Source of the DNA: Ascochyta rabiei
Taxonomy: Eukaryota > Ascomycota > Dothideomycetes > Pleosporales > Didymellaceae
Assembly (NCBI RefSeq): GCF_004011695.2
Contig: NC_082409.1
Location: 434,001 to 498,000 of the forward strand
Length of the DNA: 64,000 nucleotides
Direction: 5' to 3'
Positions within the stretch are counted from its first letter, which is position 1, and the number at the start of each line of letters is the position of its first letter. Shown piece after piece: positions 31,398 through 44,247 of this stretch. The notes under the pieces were generated by a model. The model had not been told where the DNA came from, searched no databases, and saw only the letters and a program-made list of their open reading frames with translations. The translations under genes and the position numbers were made by a program.

Positions 31398-33440
31398 TCA
31401 TCACAACTACACCATACTTTAACGCGTTGTAACTTAATAACTATAGCAGCTATTAATAAAGCGCTTATAGTAATTAATATGCTAAAACTAGGTAAAAAAC
31501 TTATATATTAGTATTTTGCTACTAGGTTTAGTGTTAACTGCGTAACTCTAGCTTAGAGACATAAGCACGTTTAGAACTCCTAGGAAACTAAGGATATTAA
31601 CTAGCAACGTTTAACGCTATAATAGGAGATAGAGCTTATAAAGTATATAGAGTTACTTAGTACTTATTACTTACTACCTACTAGAGAGATAATCTAAAAT
31701 TTCGCATTGCTAGTAGCTTAAAATCTAGTTAGTAAGAGCTAGGTTACCTACTTTATTAACAAGTACTCTATCTATCTTATCTTATATTACTCTACTAGGA
31801 TAGATTAACTATATTATAACACTAATTCCTATAATAAATATATACTCTACTTTAACCTGCTATAGTATAAAATCTCTAAATACTCTATTAAGGGTTACTA
31901 TATATATAATATAGATAAAAAGGGCTTTATAATTAGTATTATAGGTAAAATAGAATACATATTTAGTAAGCGTATATAGATAAAGGAAGAGATTAAAGCA
32001 TCTATCTAGGATAGTAACTAAGCTTAGTAGACGCTTATAGCGTGTGTATATAGTAATAGAATAGTACTACTACTAGGCATTATCTATAAGTTAGCTAATA
32101 CTAGTATTAAATTAGACTAGGTAGCTAAAATTAAGCTAGGAAAACACTCTATAATAGTTATATTATCTTTCTTAGGGTAGACAAATAGGGATATAGGCCT
32201 TACCTAGCTTAAGTAGGTGTTTAATTACTATACTAAGAAGAAAGTATAAAGAAAGTAGAGGCTTTTAATACTAGATAGCTACAGATCCTATATAATAATA
32301 GACTTTATTAAGTACTATAATAACTATAAGATCCTTCTAGCTGTCCTTTCCCCTTACTTAACCTAAACGCTCTAGCTACTTAATATAGTGCCGTTTAAGC
32401 CTCTATTAATAGTATACTTAAAAGTAGTTATAATATATATCTATAAGGCTTAAAATAATATACCTATTACTAGAGCAGACTTCTTCTACCTATTCTAGCT
32501 AGTATAGATATATAGCTTTACTAAAAAGCTAATACTTAAGTCCTTTAAGGCAACAGGTATCTATCTACTTAATCCTAACATTATCCTCTACTACTTTATT
32601 AAAACACTAGAGAGCTTAGATTTAGATAGGTCCTTATTATCTATTTATAGTAATAAGGATTAGCTTAAAATAGAGATGTTATTGCAGCGTATAGTTAAAA
32701 ACTAGAGTAAGAGTATTATTAAAAAGATAAGATAATTAATCTACTATATTTTAGTTAAAACCTTACTTTTCTAGTATAAGATAGATAGCCTTAAAAAGAC
32801 TCTAAAGATATAGAAGAAGTATAAAAAGAAGAGTAAAACCTTAGACTTATAGTAACAGCAGGAGTACTATAGTAGTGTAGTGTTCTAGTTACCTAGAAAG
32901 GTTAATAAAGCATGCTTCTATATGTAAGTTAGACAACATAAGAAGAAGGAGGAAAAGCTTAGAAAAGCTACTAGTAAGGAAGTAGCAGCTGCTAAAAAGC
33001 TAGTTAAGAAGAAGGAGAAAGAGGAGAAGTATGTAGTATAAGAGGCAGCTAAGGTAGTATATAAGAAGAAGAAGGCTAATATAGTAAATTAGAAGGCTAA
33101 ATAGAAGGCTAAAAAGCAGTATTAATAATAAGAGCTTAATACTATAAAAGCTATATAATTACCTTAAAAGAGTAAAAGAAAAGCTTTATAAGTAACCTAG
33201 CTAAAAAAGCATTAAAAATATAGTCTTAGAGATAATATTAGTAGTTATAGTCCCCTATTACTGTCTCTAGCTTCCCTACTTAAAACTATATTACGTAGCT
33301 ATAACGTTAAGTTACTAGCTAAATTTAAATAGTATATCTTTTTTATAAGTAATTAATTAGTACTATACTATGAAATTATAAAATAATAGCTATTATAAGT
33401 AGCTCTATAGCCTTATCTAATTTTAAGCGTTAAGGTAGTT

Positions 33441-33483
33441 TTTAGTTGTTGCGCAACTCTGGTTGTTGCGCGCACGGACACGG
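33441..33483 (-). repeat. Right terminal inverted repeat of the transposon
   Basis: Begins TTTAGTTGTTGCGCAACTCT and ends GCACGGACACGG, directly followed by the TA duplication. The single mismatch to the left repeat is a transition. Confidence 0.93.
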
Positions 33484-33485
33484 TA

Positions 33486-33843
33486 GTGGGAAGCTAGCTC
33501 TATGGAGTAGGGATCTGGACCAATGATCAGGCTGAACCTTGTTCTGTAACTTGGACTAACCTGTATGCCAACATCTCCACTGTGCACACGAGTGACGTCT
33601 GAGGAGCCCCTCGATCGTCATGGACGTAAACAACGCGTTCCCTCTTGTTTGCCTTATTCGACCTACTGGATCAAGCCGCTTCTTGACCTATGCAATTGAT
33701 CTCTCGTTGATCAAGGCATGACTTTACCCCACTTCACTTGCATCCACATGCTTTTATAAGATCCCCATATTCCGGCCAGCTTTGTTTCTCTTTTGAACAA
33801 TTTCCTGACTTACTTTTCTTGTCGCTCGTGAGCATACATAAAC
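33486..33843. promoter_or_regulatory. Promoter region of the SMP-C2 gene, truncated by the transposon
   Basis: Only 358 bp lie between the transposon end and the ATG. Composition is normal, without spill-over of AT-richness. Confidence 0.45.
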
Positions 33844-35456
33844 ATGAACAACATGTCCAACCTCGCGGATACCCTGACAGCCTCAGGAGGCACCGAGTCC
33901 GCAGGTCAGCTCATATCTCACATGGCAGCGTTAACGCATATGTACTATTGCAGTCGACTGACAAGATTACCAGGGTTTCTGAATGACATTGTTGAGCAAC
34001 TATGGCCCAACATCAACGTAGCCGGTTGTAAAATGGTGAAAGAGATCGTCGAACCCATTTTGGCGTCCACATTACCGGGTCCGTTGGCGAATCTGAGGTT
34101 CACGAAGCTTGACCTGGGTCCCGTGCCCCTACGCCTTTCTGCGGTCGACGTACACAAGAGCACCACTGGAGGCATCAAGTTGGATATGAACGTGGTATGG
34201 GAGAGTAAGAGCGATATCGAGCTTGATGGCAACATGGTCCCAAAGATCGTAAGTATAATAAACGAGAATTATGATAAATGACTGATAGTCACCAGGGTAT
34301 CGAACATGTCCATCTCAAAGGCAGGCTCTCTATCTTACTGGCACCCTTGACTAATGTCATCCCGCTCGTAAGACCATTTCATACATTGCATCTATTCTCA
34401 CGAACGCTAACACTAGTATAGATCGGAGCCGCGCAAGTTGCGTTCATAAATCCTCCGGAGCTCTCACTCGATTTCACCGATGCTGCCAATATCGCAGATC
34501 TGGGCATCGTATCAAAAACCATTCGCAAAACCATCCTCGGGATCATCGGTGGCATGGCCGTGCTTCCAAATCGCTTTCTTGTCAAGCTTGATAACTCAAA
34601 TGACTATTTCAAGACCTACCAACCCCATCTCGGTGTTGTCCGCCTCACCATCGAGCGAGCAATCGGCATCTCCGGTCCCAAGAAGAGCGGTGCAAAGCGT
34701 CTTCTAGCTAAGATAGTCAAAGACGTACCTGACTGTTACTGCAAAGTCAATGTTGGCGCTGAAGAAGAGTGGCGCACGTCAACTAAGAAAAACGACCATG
34801 ATCCCGAGTGGAACGAGACACACGATTTCCTTGTTGCGGATTTTGAGCAAATCATTTCCCTCGATGTCCAAGATGACGATCTTGGTGGCGATGACGACAT
34901 TGGCATGGGACACATCTCCATCAAGGACATCCTTCTCGGCGGCGGCACAAAAGAAATCGCACTTCAACACAAAGGCGAACAAACAGAGGCTCGTATCACA
35001 GTGCACGCCCAATTCTTCAACTTTGTTTCTGAGCCACAAGCCCTTTCTGCCGAACAGAGCCAAGGAGACGGCCAACTGTGCGGTCTCGCCACCATCCTCG
35101 TCGCAAGCGCCCTGGGTCTTCAAGGTCAGCGTGATGAGCTTCAACCCAGTGTCAAGGTCTCGTGGGGAAGCAAGGAGCATCGTACTGCTATCAAGACCTA
35201 CACTCCTGGTACCGATATTTTCAATCCTAGTTTTGACCAAGCATTTAGGATTCCGATCACGAGAGACATGGTGAACAGTCCGGCGCCATTCAGAGTTTCT
35301 CTGTTGAACAAAGAGACAGAGGCAGGTGTGGTCGAGATTCCATTTGCAGACGTACAGAACGGGCAAGACCTGACTGTTGCAAATGCGTACGATGTGGGTG
35401 ACGGAGCGTCAGTCAGAATTGCAATTAGTCTTAGGGGTTTGCAATTGGCTCATTAG
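33844..35456 (+). CDS. SMP and tandem C2-domain protein (tricalbin/extended-synaptotagmin-like), 4 exons
   Basis: Likely lipid-transfer or membrane-contact protein. Exons 33844-33904, 33974-34248, 34296-34367 and 34422-35456 give 480 residues. The first acceptor must be the one at 33973, because an earlier CAG would create a stop; it restores GGTESAGFLNDIVEQLWPNI, the typical SMP opening. Further SMP blocks are VPLRLSAVDVHK, DIELDGNMVPKIGIEHVHLK and LIGAAQVAFINPPELSLDF. The first C2 domain (about 220-345) has candidate Ca2+-binding acids in NDHDPEWNE and VQDDDLGGDDDIG; the second (about 360-480) lacks most of them. Yeast tricalbins have an N-terminal membrane hairpin; here only about 20 residues precede the SMP domain and no membrane segment is seen, so membrane binding probably relies on the C2 domains. 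I recall similar short SMP-C2 proteins in other filamentous fungi. Confidence 0.88.
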
Positions 35457-36942
35457 GCTTGTTTCTAAGCACAATTAGGGACCTCAAATCCATTATAGTA
35501 CTTTCTGAGGCAGTTACTTGATCAACGTTCTCACCCTCTGTTCTACGGAACTCTACATCATTCTATCTATCAGGTAAGTTTGTTGACCCTTTGCACAGTT
35601 TACTTTCTCAGCAGATTTCTTTCACTTTAACCTATTCTCTTATACCATCCAACTCATATGTGTTGACCCAAACTGCCTGTAGAGAAGAAAAAAATACTAA
35701 TAAGTGGAGTTTGTCGACCAGGATTGTCACCCACGAGTCTGGAGCGCAGCAGCACCGCCGCACACGAGCGGCAAATTGCATGTGAGTTCGCAATACATGC
35801 ACGGCACTATCAACCCTCTTTTATCAAAGTTTGCCCTCATCCTATATCTCTACTATGTAGAGTCCATCGACTGCTTCATTGACTCAGACGGTAGCCTCTC
35901 GAAGATACCTTTCAATTTGTGCATCTATCATTCATCATTTCATTTTTTTTATAGATATGCCTCATACAGATGGGCTCGATACCTCTCCGCTTATAGTACT
36001 CATGGTTATTCTGTGCTCCGGTTAAATAGCAAAACCTTATATCGTGGCGTGTTAGAGGCGATGGGTGCGCAACCGGGGCAGATTACAGGTAGTTTACCTC
36101 ATCAACTAAAGGTCGGAAGAAGGCAAGCCAAAGGCGATAGTCAAGATAGCTCCCGATGCGCATGTGAGTAATGTCATGCAAACCTTTAAGTGTCACTTCT
36201 AAGTGCCAGATCTTGTTACGATAAGGGTACACGAAAGAAAAACCAATGACGTACGATGCATGCAAGTGAGCTCAGAGCAGCAACGTGCTCACCAAGGCCA
36301 CAGTTTTTCAAACCCTCAGACAGCAGCCAGGATCTCCACATCTCATCAGGGGCAAAGCCAGCAATTTCGAGTTTGAGTGGAGTTTTGATGAGAGCGGAAT
36401 CACGGCAAGGTGGGACTAATTGTGCATGCTTCTCTCGCAGATGTTCATTCTAGGAGATTCCATTGGCGAAATTGAGTCCACTTCTGGCTCGCATTCATCT
36501 AGCCTGTGGTTTTGTTTCCACGTCTCTTCCCACTGATGCGAGAAAGCAAGTCAGGAAGTTGACCGCCACTGGAGCTATGCAAGACGTGGACTATTTTTTA
36601 ACGAGATCTTTAGGGCCATCTCTGGAGGTCAATATATGAGAGTACCTACTGGGTCCAGTCGCGATAGTACGGAGACTGCGCCCCTTATTGGACCACTGTA
36701 TCAACAATCAACCGCCGGCGACGGAAGCATCGCTCATTGGCTCAGCATGACAAGCTGCAGCCACAGTAACATGGGATACAGTATGGGCCATATTATGAAT
36801 CTCGGTTCCGATACAAGATACCTTAATGGATGTTTGAATTTTAAAATTGATAGCGTTGCATCCAGCGGTGGGTATATAATAACTGCCAGTTTCTTGTTTA
36901 TGTCCACGTCTCCACATACCAAACAGGACCTCGGGAACCACC
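35457..36942. other. Intergenic, about 1.5 kb
   Basis: No gene, RNA or repeat recognised. The 3' end is the AA9 gene promoter, with TATATAA at about 36874. Confidence 0.45.
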
Positions 36943-37743
36943 ATGTACGTCCTTGGCGCTTTTGTTGCTGGCTTGTTGAGCCTCGCTCATACTGTGTCCG
37001 CACATGGCTATCTGAAGAGCATCGAAGTGAGCGGAATAAGTTATCCTGCATGGCAGGTTGGACAAGACGACTACATAACACCGGAACCAGCTCGCTACGC
37101 ACGTCGAATCAAGGACAACGGCCCTGTTCCCGACTTCACGACAGTGAATATCACCTGTAATCAGGGTGGAAACATCCCTTCGAAAGGTACTATACCAGTG
37201 AATGCTGGCGACAAAGTCAAGCTCATCTGGGATCAATGGGGTTCTTCTCATTCGGGTCCGGTAATGAGTAAGTATGTCCGGAGGATACAAGCTCAAAACT
37301 TGATATTGATTCTTTCTTCAGACTATCTCGCTGATTGCGGCGGTTCGTGCGCAAACTTCAAGGGCGATACCGGTAATCCTTGGGTTAAGTTTGACCAAAT
37401 GGCTTACGATACTACAAAGTCGCCACCGTGGGGCTCTGACTTCCTTGCTAAGCAGGGTGCTTCATGGACTGTGACCATTCCATCGGGACTGAAGCCAGGC
37501 GAATACCTTCTGCGCCACGAGATCCTTGGACTGCACGTTGCTGGTACCCGAATGGGCGCTCAATTCTACCCTGCTTGTGTGCAGATTAAGGTCAGCGGCA
37601 GCGGAGCCAAGACCCTCCCATCTGGTGTTGGACTTCCTGGCGCATACAACCCAGACGATGCAGGCATTCTTGTCCAGTTGTGGCAGGTCAACCAGGGCCA
37701 AAGAGGCTACACTGCACCTGGTGGTCCGGTCAAGGCCATTTAA
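36943..37743 (+). CDS. AA9 lytic polysaccharide monooxygenase, 2 exons
   Basis: Secreted copper enzyme that cleaves cellulose or related beta-glucans oxidatively. Exons 36943-37267 and 37322-37743 (intron 54 bp, GTAAGT...TTCAG) give 248 residues. A 20-residue signal peptide (MYVLGAFVAGLLSLAHTVSA) is followed directly by His21, which becomes the N-terminal His of the copper histidine brace; the second His is in GSSHSGPVM near 103 and the axial Tyr in GAQFYPACVQI near 191. Cys in NITCNQGG and in the PACVQI strand fit the conserved disulfide. The block LADCGGSCANFKGDTGNPWV spans the splice site correctly. There is no carbohydrate-binding module; the chain ends soon after the catalytic domain. 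All key residues are present, so the enzyme looks active. Confidence 0.95.
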   Translation: MYVLGAFVAGLLSLAHTVSAHGYLKSIEVSGISYPAWQVGQDDYITPEPARYARRIKDNGPVPDFTTVNITCNQGGNIPSKGTIPVNAGDKVKLIWDQWGSSHSGPVMSKYVRRIQAQNLILILSSDYLADCGGSCANFKGDTGNPWVKFDQMAYDTTKSPPWGSDFLAKQGASWTVTIPSGLKPGEYLLRHEILGLHVAGTRMGAQFYPACVQIKVSGSGAKTLPSGVGLPGAYNPDDAGILVQLWQVNQGQRGYTAPGGPVKAI

Positions 37744-40451
<2,708 letters not shown>

Positions 40452-40760
40452 GTAGATTCGTTTTAGCACGAGTGTATACTCTTAGTTACTAACCTGCTAA
40501 TACAATTCCAATCTTCTATACTGGATAGCTCAAAACATAAGTACACTAACAGTTCTTCAATTTCAATGTCTAGCTTTCTTTAGACTAGTTCAATCTTTGC
40601 TAGTACCAAAGTAGTAGAAGAGATTGTGGATGGAAATTACCAGATTATACCCTATATTATTATCTACGCTAGATCTTATTCCCCCAAGAAAATTGTTACT
40701 TCCTATATCCTAACTAATAAGACCCAGAGCATTTAGCGTAGGGAAGACCTAGGTCCTATT
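40452..40760. other. Short AT-rich intergenic stretch
   Basis: Between the convergent cutinase and repetitive protein genes; AT-rich, without a recognisable element. Confidence 0.4.
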
Positions 40761-42290
40761 CTACTTTTTGACCTGAGCATACCCTGGGCCTCGAAAACGG
40801 AAAGAATTGAAGAAACCAAATGGGAAATATGGTGGGTCTACCCCGTCACCAACTGCTGAGGGTGGACGTGGAGGGAAAAGCTGAAGCGGTCGTGCTGGAA
40901 GAGCGATGGAACCTGGTGCCGTAGCAGTAGGCAGCTCGGAGACGGTGACAGTCGTGGTTCCAGGTAAACTAGTATCGACTGGTGCGACGACATTTGTCGG
41001 CTCGTTGGTAGGTAGAGTATTAGTCGGCAGAATAGTGCTAGAGGACACGATAGTATCGGTCGGCAAGGCAGTATCGGTCGGCAAGGCAGTATCGGTCGGC
41101 AAGGCAGTATCGGTCGGCAAGGCAGTATCGGTCGGCAAGGCAGTATCGGTCGGCAAGGCAGTATCGGTCGGCAAGGCAGTATCGGTCGGTAAGGCAGTAT
41201 CTGTTGACGAGGCAGTATCGGTTGGTAACGTAATATCAATCGGCCCAACTTCAATGGGGGTAGGATCCGAAGAAGGTATGGGTAGCGTGTCTGTTGGCGT
41301 AATGATAGGAGTCGGTATAACCAGTACTGAAGATGACTGTGACACTGTGGCAGTATTCACGGGTGCCACTGCTGAGCCATTAGGGTCCAGAATATCCGAC
41401 ACCAATGATGCTACCTGTGAGACCACCGGAGCTAGTACAGATCCCACGGGGCTGAGTATTGCTGACTCTATAGGGGGTAGTAGAGACTCCACGGGTTGTA
41501 GGGCTGATGCCACAGGCTCCAGTACATCCGTTGCCACTGATGCTACAGCGGACACGATGGGTGTTATAAGTGGCTCCACCACCCCTAGTACACTTGATAC
41601 TACCGGTGCTACCGCTGATATCACAGGCGCTAGCACCGGATCCGCAGCTCCTAGAACCTCTGACACGACCGGTGCTACCGCAGACACGACCGGTGCTACC
41701 AGTGATAAAACGGGCGTCAACACCGGGTCTACAGCTCCCAGGACTTCAGACACCAATGGTCCCACTGCGGACACTGCTGGTGCTATCGCTGATACCACTG
41801 GTGTTAGCAATGGGTCCGCAGCTCCCAATAGTTCCGACACCACAGGTGCCACAGCGGACAAAACAGGCGTCAGCACTGGATCCACGACCGAAATTACCGG
41901 CGCAATTGCTGATGCCAAAGGGGTAATCAATGGGGCCAGGACAGACTCCACGGGTGCTACCGCTGACACCACCGGTGCTAGTAAGGATTCCACTGGTGCT
42001 AGAACTGGATCCAAGGGTGATAACAACGGGTCCAGTAGGCCTGGCGCTGGTGATGGTGCTGGTGTTTCTGGCGCTGGATCGCCGATAGTTGCCACAGGCG
42101 CTGTAGCGACTGGCGTTGGGCCGCTAAGGAGAGGACCAACGATCGGGAGACCACCGAGTTGTCTTCGAATCCATGCTGTCTCGTCTTGGTGTTGCGGAGA
42201 ATGTAGTTCAGCGGGTGCGATGTCCGATCCTGGCATCGGGACGGCAAGGCATCCTAGCACGAACGCTGAAATTGATAGAATTATCTTCAT
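40761..42290 (-). CDS. Repetitive secreted or cell-surface protein
   Basis: With the ATG at 42290 (MKIILSISAFVLGCLAVPMP) the product has 509 residues and a clear signal peptide; the frame extends 48 codons further 5' but the signal peptide marks the start. After a short unique part with QDETAWIRRQLGGLPIVGPL come about 200 residues of degenerate Pro-Val-Val-Ser repeats of the form APVVSAVAPVVSEVLGAADP, then a Ser/Thr/Pro linker, eight tandem ALPTDT hexapeptides, and a unique tail FPFGFFNSFRFRGPGYAQVKK-like (here ending GPGYAQVKK). No GPI-anchor signal or enzyme domain is visible. The Thr/Ser/Pro richness suggests O-glycosylation. An adhesin, wall-spacer or hydrophilin-like role is inference; I recognise no named family. 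Because it is repeat-rich, length probably varies between strains. Confidence 0.7.
   Translation of the reverse strand: MKIILSISAFVLGCLAVPMPGSDIAPAELHSPQHQDETAWIRRQLGGLPIVGPLLSGPTPVATAPVATIGDPAPETPAPSPAPGLLDPLLSPLDPVLAPVESLLAPVVSAVAPVESVLAPLITPLASAIAPVISVVDPVLTPVLSAVAPVVSELLGAADPLLTPVVSAIAPAVSAVGPLVSEVLGAVDPVLTPVLSLVAPVVSAVAPVVSEVLGAADPVLAPVISAVAPVVSSVLGVVEPLITPIVSAVASVATDVLEPVASALQPVESLLPPIESAILSPVGSVLAPVVSQVASLVSDILDPNGSAVAPVNTATVSQSSSVLVIPTPIITPTDTLPIPSSDPTPIEVGPIDITLPTDTASSTDTALPTDTALPTDTALPTDTALPTDTALPTDTALPTDTALPTDTALPTDTIVSSSTILPTNTLPTNEPTNVVAPVDTSLPGTTTVTVSELPTATAPGSIALPARPLQLFPPRPPSAVGDGVDPPYFPFGFFNSFRFRGPGYAQVKK
41053..41214. repeat. 18-bp coding tandem repeat (ALPTDT)
   Basis: Unit GTATCGGTCGGCAAGGCA on the plus strand: seven identical copies, one with a single change, and a ninth more diverged. 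Near-identity at third positions points to recent expansion or homogenisation. Confidence 0.93.
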
Positions 42291-44247
42291 AGTGGGAAAC
42301 TGATGGGATACCCTTCGATATGAACTCGGCAATGGGTTAGACTTCACACTCTTTATAGAAGACCAGATTATTTCGTTTCTCGAACGGTAGAATTCACTCT
42401 CATGTTTCTGATTCGAGGCCCAAGGGATCAGCAAAGGAATGGAAACGTTCGCGGCTATGATCGTACGCTTTGTTTGTGCTCCTCCAATTTCCTGAGTCTA
42501 GCCATGGCTTTGAGAGTGGGGTAATGCATTCTCCCCGGATGACGAGTGAAGGACTTGTGACTTTGTCTCTACGTTCAGCCCTTGTTTAGCCGATCAGACG
42601 TTGTCTGTTGCTTCTCAGGGCTTTAAGTTTTATCGTAGACATGTGATGGCCTTGCACTACAGTCTAAACTTGAAAGTATCCCCTGACGATGACTACCCCC
42701 AACAGGTTTCTGGAGAATATTACAACTTGTTGGAATGCAAAACTCAGCCTTTCGAAAATTTCTTATGAGATTGCTGACGCGTACAATTCCACTTCCGGAT
42801 AAGACCATATGCGTTTGACATTCGACAGCATTTTGCTTGCTTCTGTGTGCCAATGCATACCATTCCACATACCTCTAAATTTCCCTCTATTTTGTATTTC
42901 AGACAAATTGTTGAAATACAGCTATTTAGTCGCAAGGAATGTATCACGTTCGTTACCTAATTTTTAGGTAGTACGATTGCGGAGATCTTCTGGATAAGCT
43001 AGACTAGGCTACCGGTACCAGGGACAACGCACATAAGATATGCACTACAGAACACACAACCTGCTTAATAATCATCTCGTATCAAAGCTACAGCACCCAT
43101 TGACTTCGGTGTGCCTAGGCGAGACCGTAGACTAATCATATGAAGCAAAACTGTCAACGGCCCCATCCGCTCAAATATGCGCGGACCAGCGGATTATACA
43201 CGAGCGCAGAGGCAGGTTAGCCGTGACCGTCCATATGTACGTTCCCAGAATTCCAATCATTGCGCTATGGCCATCAACCCCGTCGAGGAATGCTTCCTTG
43301 TTCTCTCGCCGTTATCCCCAGGCTAGACTGCGGAAAGGAGTTGGCCATATCGACACCCAGTTGCTGTATTTCTGAAACTCCACACTAGATCTACGAGCGA
43401 TTCCATATGGTTGGAAAGAGTCGACTGAAACGGAGCCTTGTGCTGTTAGCCACACCGATACATACCGAATAGCTAAGTAAACTCTGCTCGGGAAAGTTTG
43501 AGCTTTGGCTCAGTACAGAAAATACCAGAAAGTCGATTCGGGGTATCTAGAATGTCATACAAGATGCCGCATGCTATCCGTAGCGGCGTTTCACGGCGTA
43601 CCGAGAGGTGGAAGACCGCAGTATTTGAGAATGCATGGCTCTTCAAATGCGAAAATACTTTCGCAGCAGCAAGGTCAATCATGTGGACAGATCTCGTGTT
43701 GATTGCTAGGCTACATTGCGAATTGCAATTTGCGAATTAGCTTTGCGTTTCTAGTCTCTGTGAACAGGAATGTCATTAGAAAACTACACGCCGCAGTGAT
43801 CGCTGCCGTCTCCTGATTCAAGATGCAGTCTGTGGACGCTGGGCAGCCGTTTCGAGTATCTGCACTTCTCCCACAATGCCAAAGCCACCAAAGTGCGATG
43901 GAAAGAGAGTCGGCTTGCCATACCTCAGATTTGGCATTGTGGACATCCTAGACTGAGCGCGATGTTGCCTTGGTGATTCGCTGCTCGCTTTGGCGAATCT
44001 TCCGGTGGACGCTGCGGTGGGCGCGACGATGCGGGGGCCTCGAAGAAATCACAGGTACCAAGTCATTTCGCGCTATGACCTTTGAATCAGAATGAGTGAA
44101 AGGCTTTTAGCACGATCTGGAGGCATAGTCGAGTTTCGTTGGGCATCATACCGATATTCAAGCAGTAAGAGGTTGTAAGTCCACCAGACGCTCGTGTCGC
44201 TGCGAGATCGCATTTGAATCCAGGATCGACAAAAATCCAAAGCTCTT
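42291..44247. other. Gene-poor region, about 2 kb
   Basis: Upstream of the repetitive secreted protein and downstream of the decayed transcription-factor gene. Only short open frames without resemblance to known proteins. Confidence 0.4.

Larger units (their letters stand above)
31355..33483 (+). mobile_element. RIP-degraded pogo/Fot1-type DNA transposon
   Basis: A 2129-bp element bounded by 43-bp terminal inverted repeats and a TA target duplication (31353-31354 and 33484-33485), as expected for Tc1/mariner-pogo elements. The interior is strongly AT-rich with TA dinucleotides dominating. One plus-strand frame can be followed from about 31860 to 33130 without any frameshift, broken only by TAG and TAA codons. 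It shows the order of a DDE_1 transposase: NIDKKGF near 31908, then RLLILDSYRSY near 32259, then LLNIVPFKPL near 32380, and a Lys/Glu-rich C-terminus (KKLVKKKEKEEK). In active relatives the first and last blocks carry acidic catalytic residues in the forms NFDEKGF-like and LQPLDV-like; here they read Lys and Asn. All visible changes are of the C-to-T/G-to-A type, the signature of repeat-induced point mutation. Not functional. Confidence 0.92.

Noticed and set aside
33974..33974. Alternative acceptor at the TTGCAG near 33951 in the SMP-C2 gene
   Set aside because: It would place TGA in frame two codons later; the acceptor at 33973 restores the family sequence.
40906..42303. 465-codon plus-strand frame with repeated VSVGKA
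   Set aside because: Mirror of the minus-strand repetitive secreted protein, which has a signal peptide and sensible domain order.
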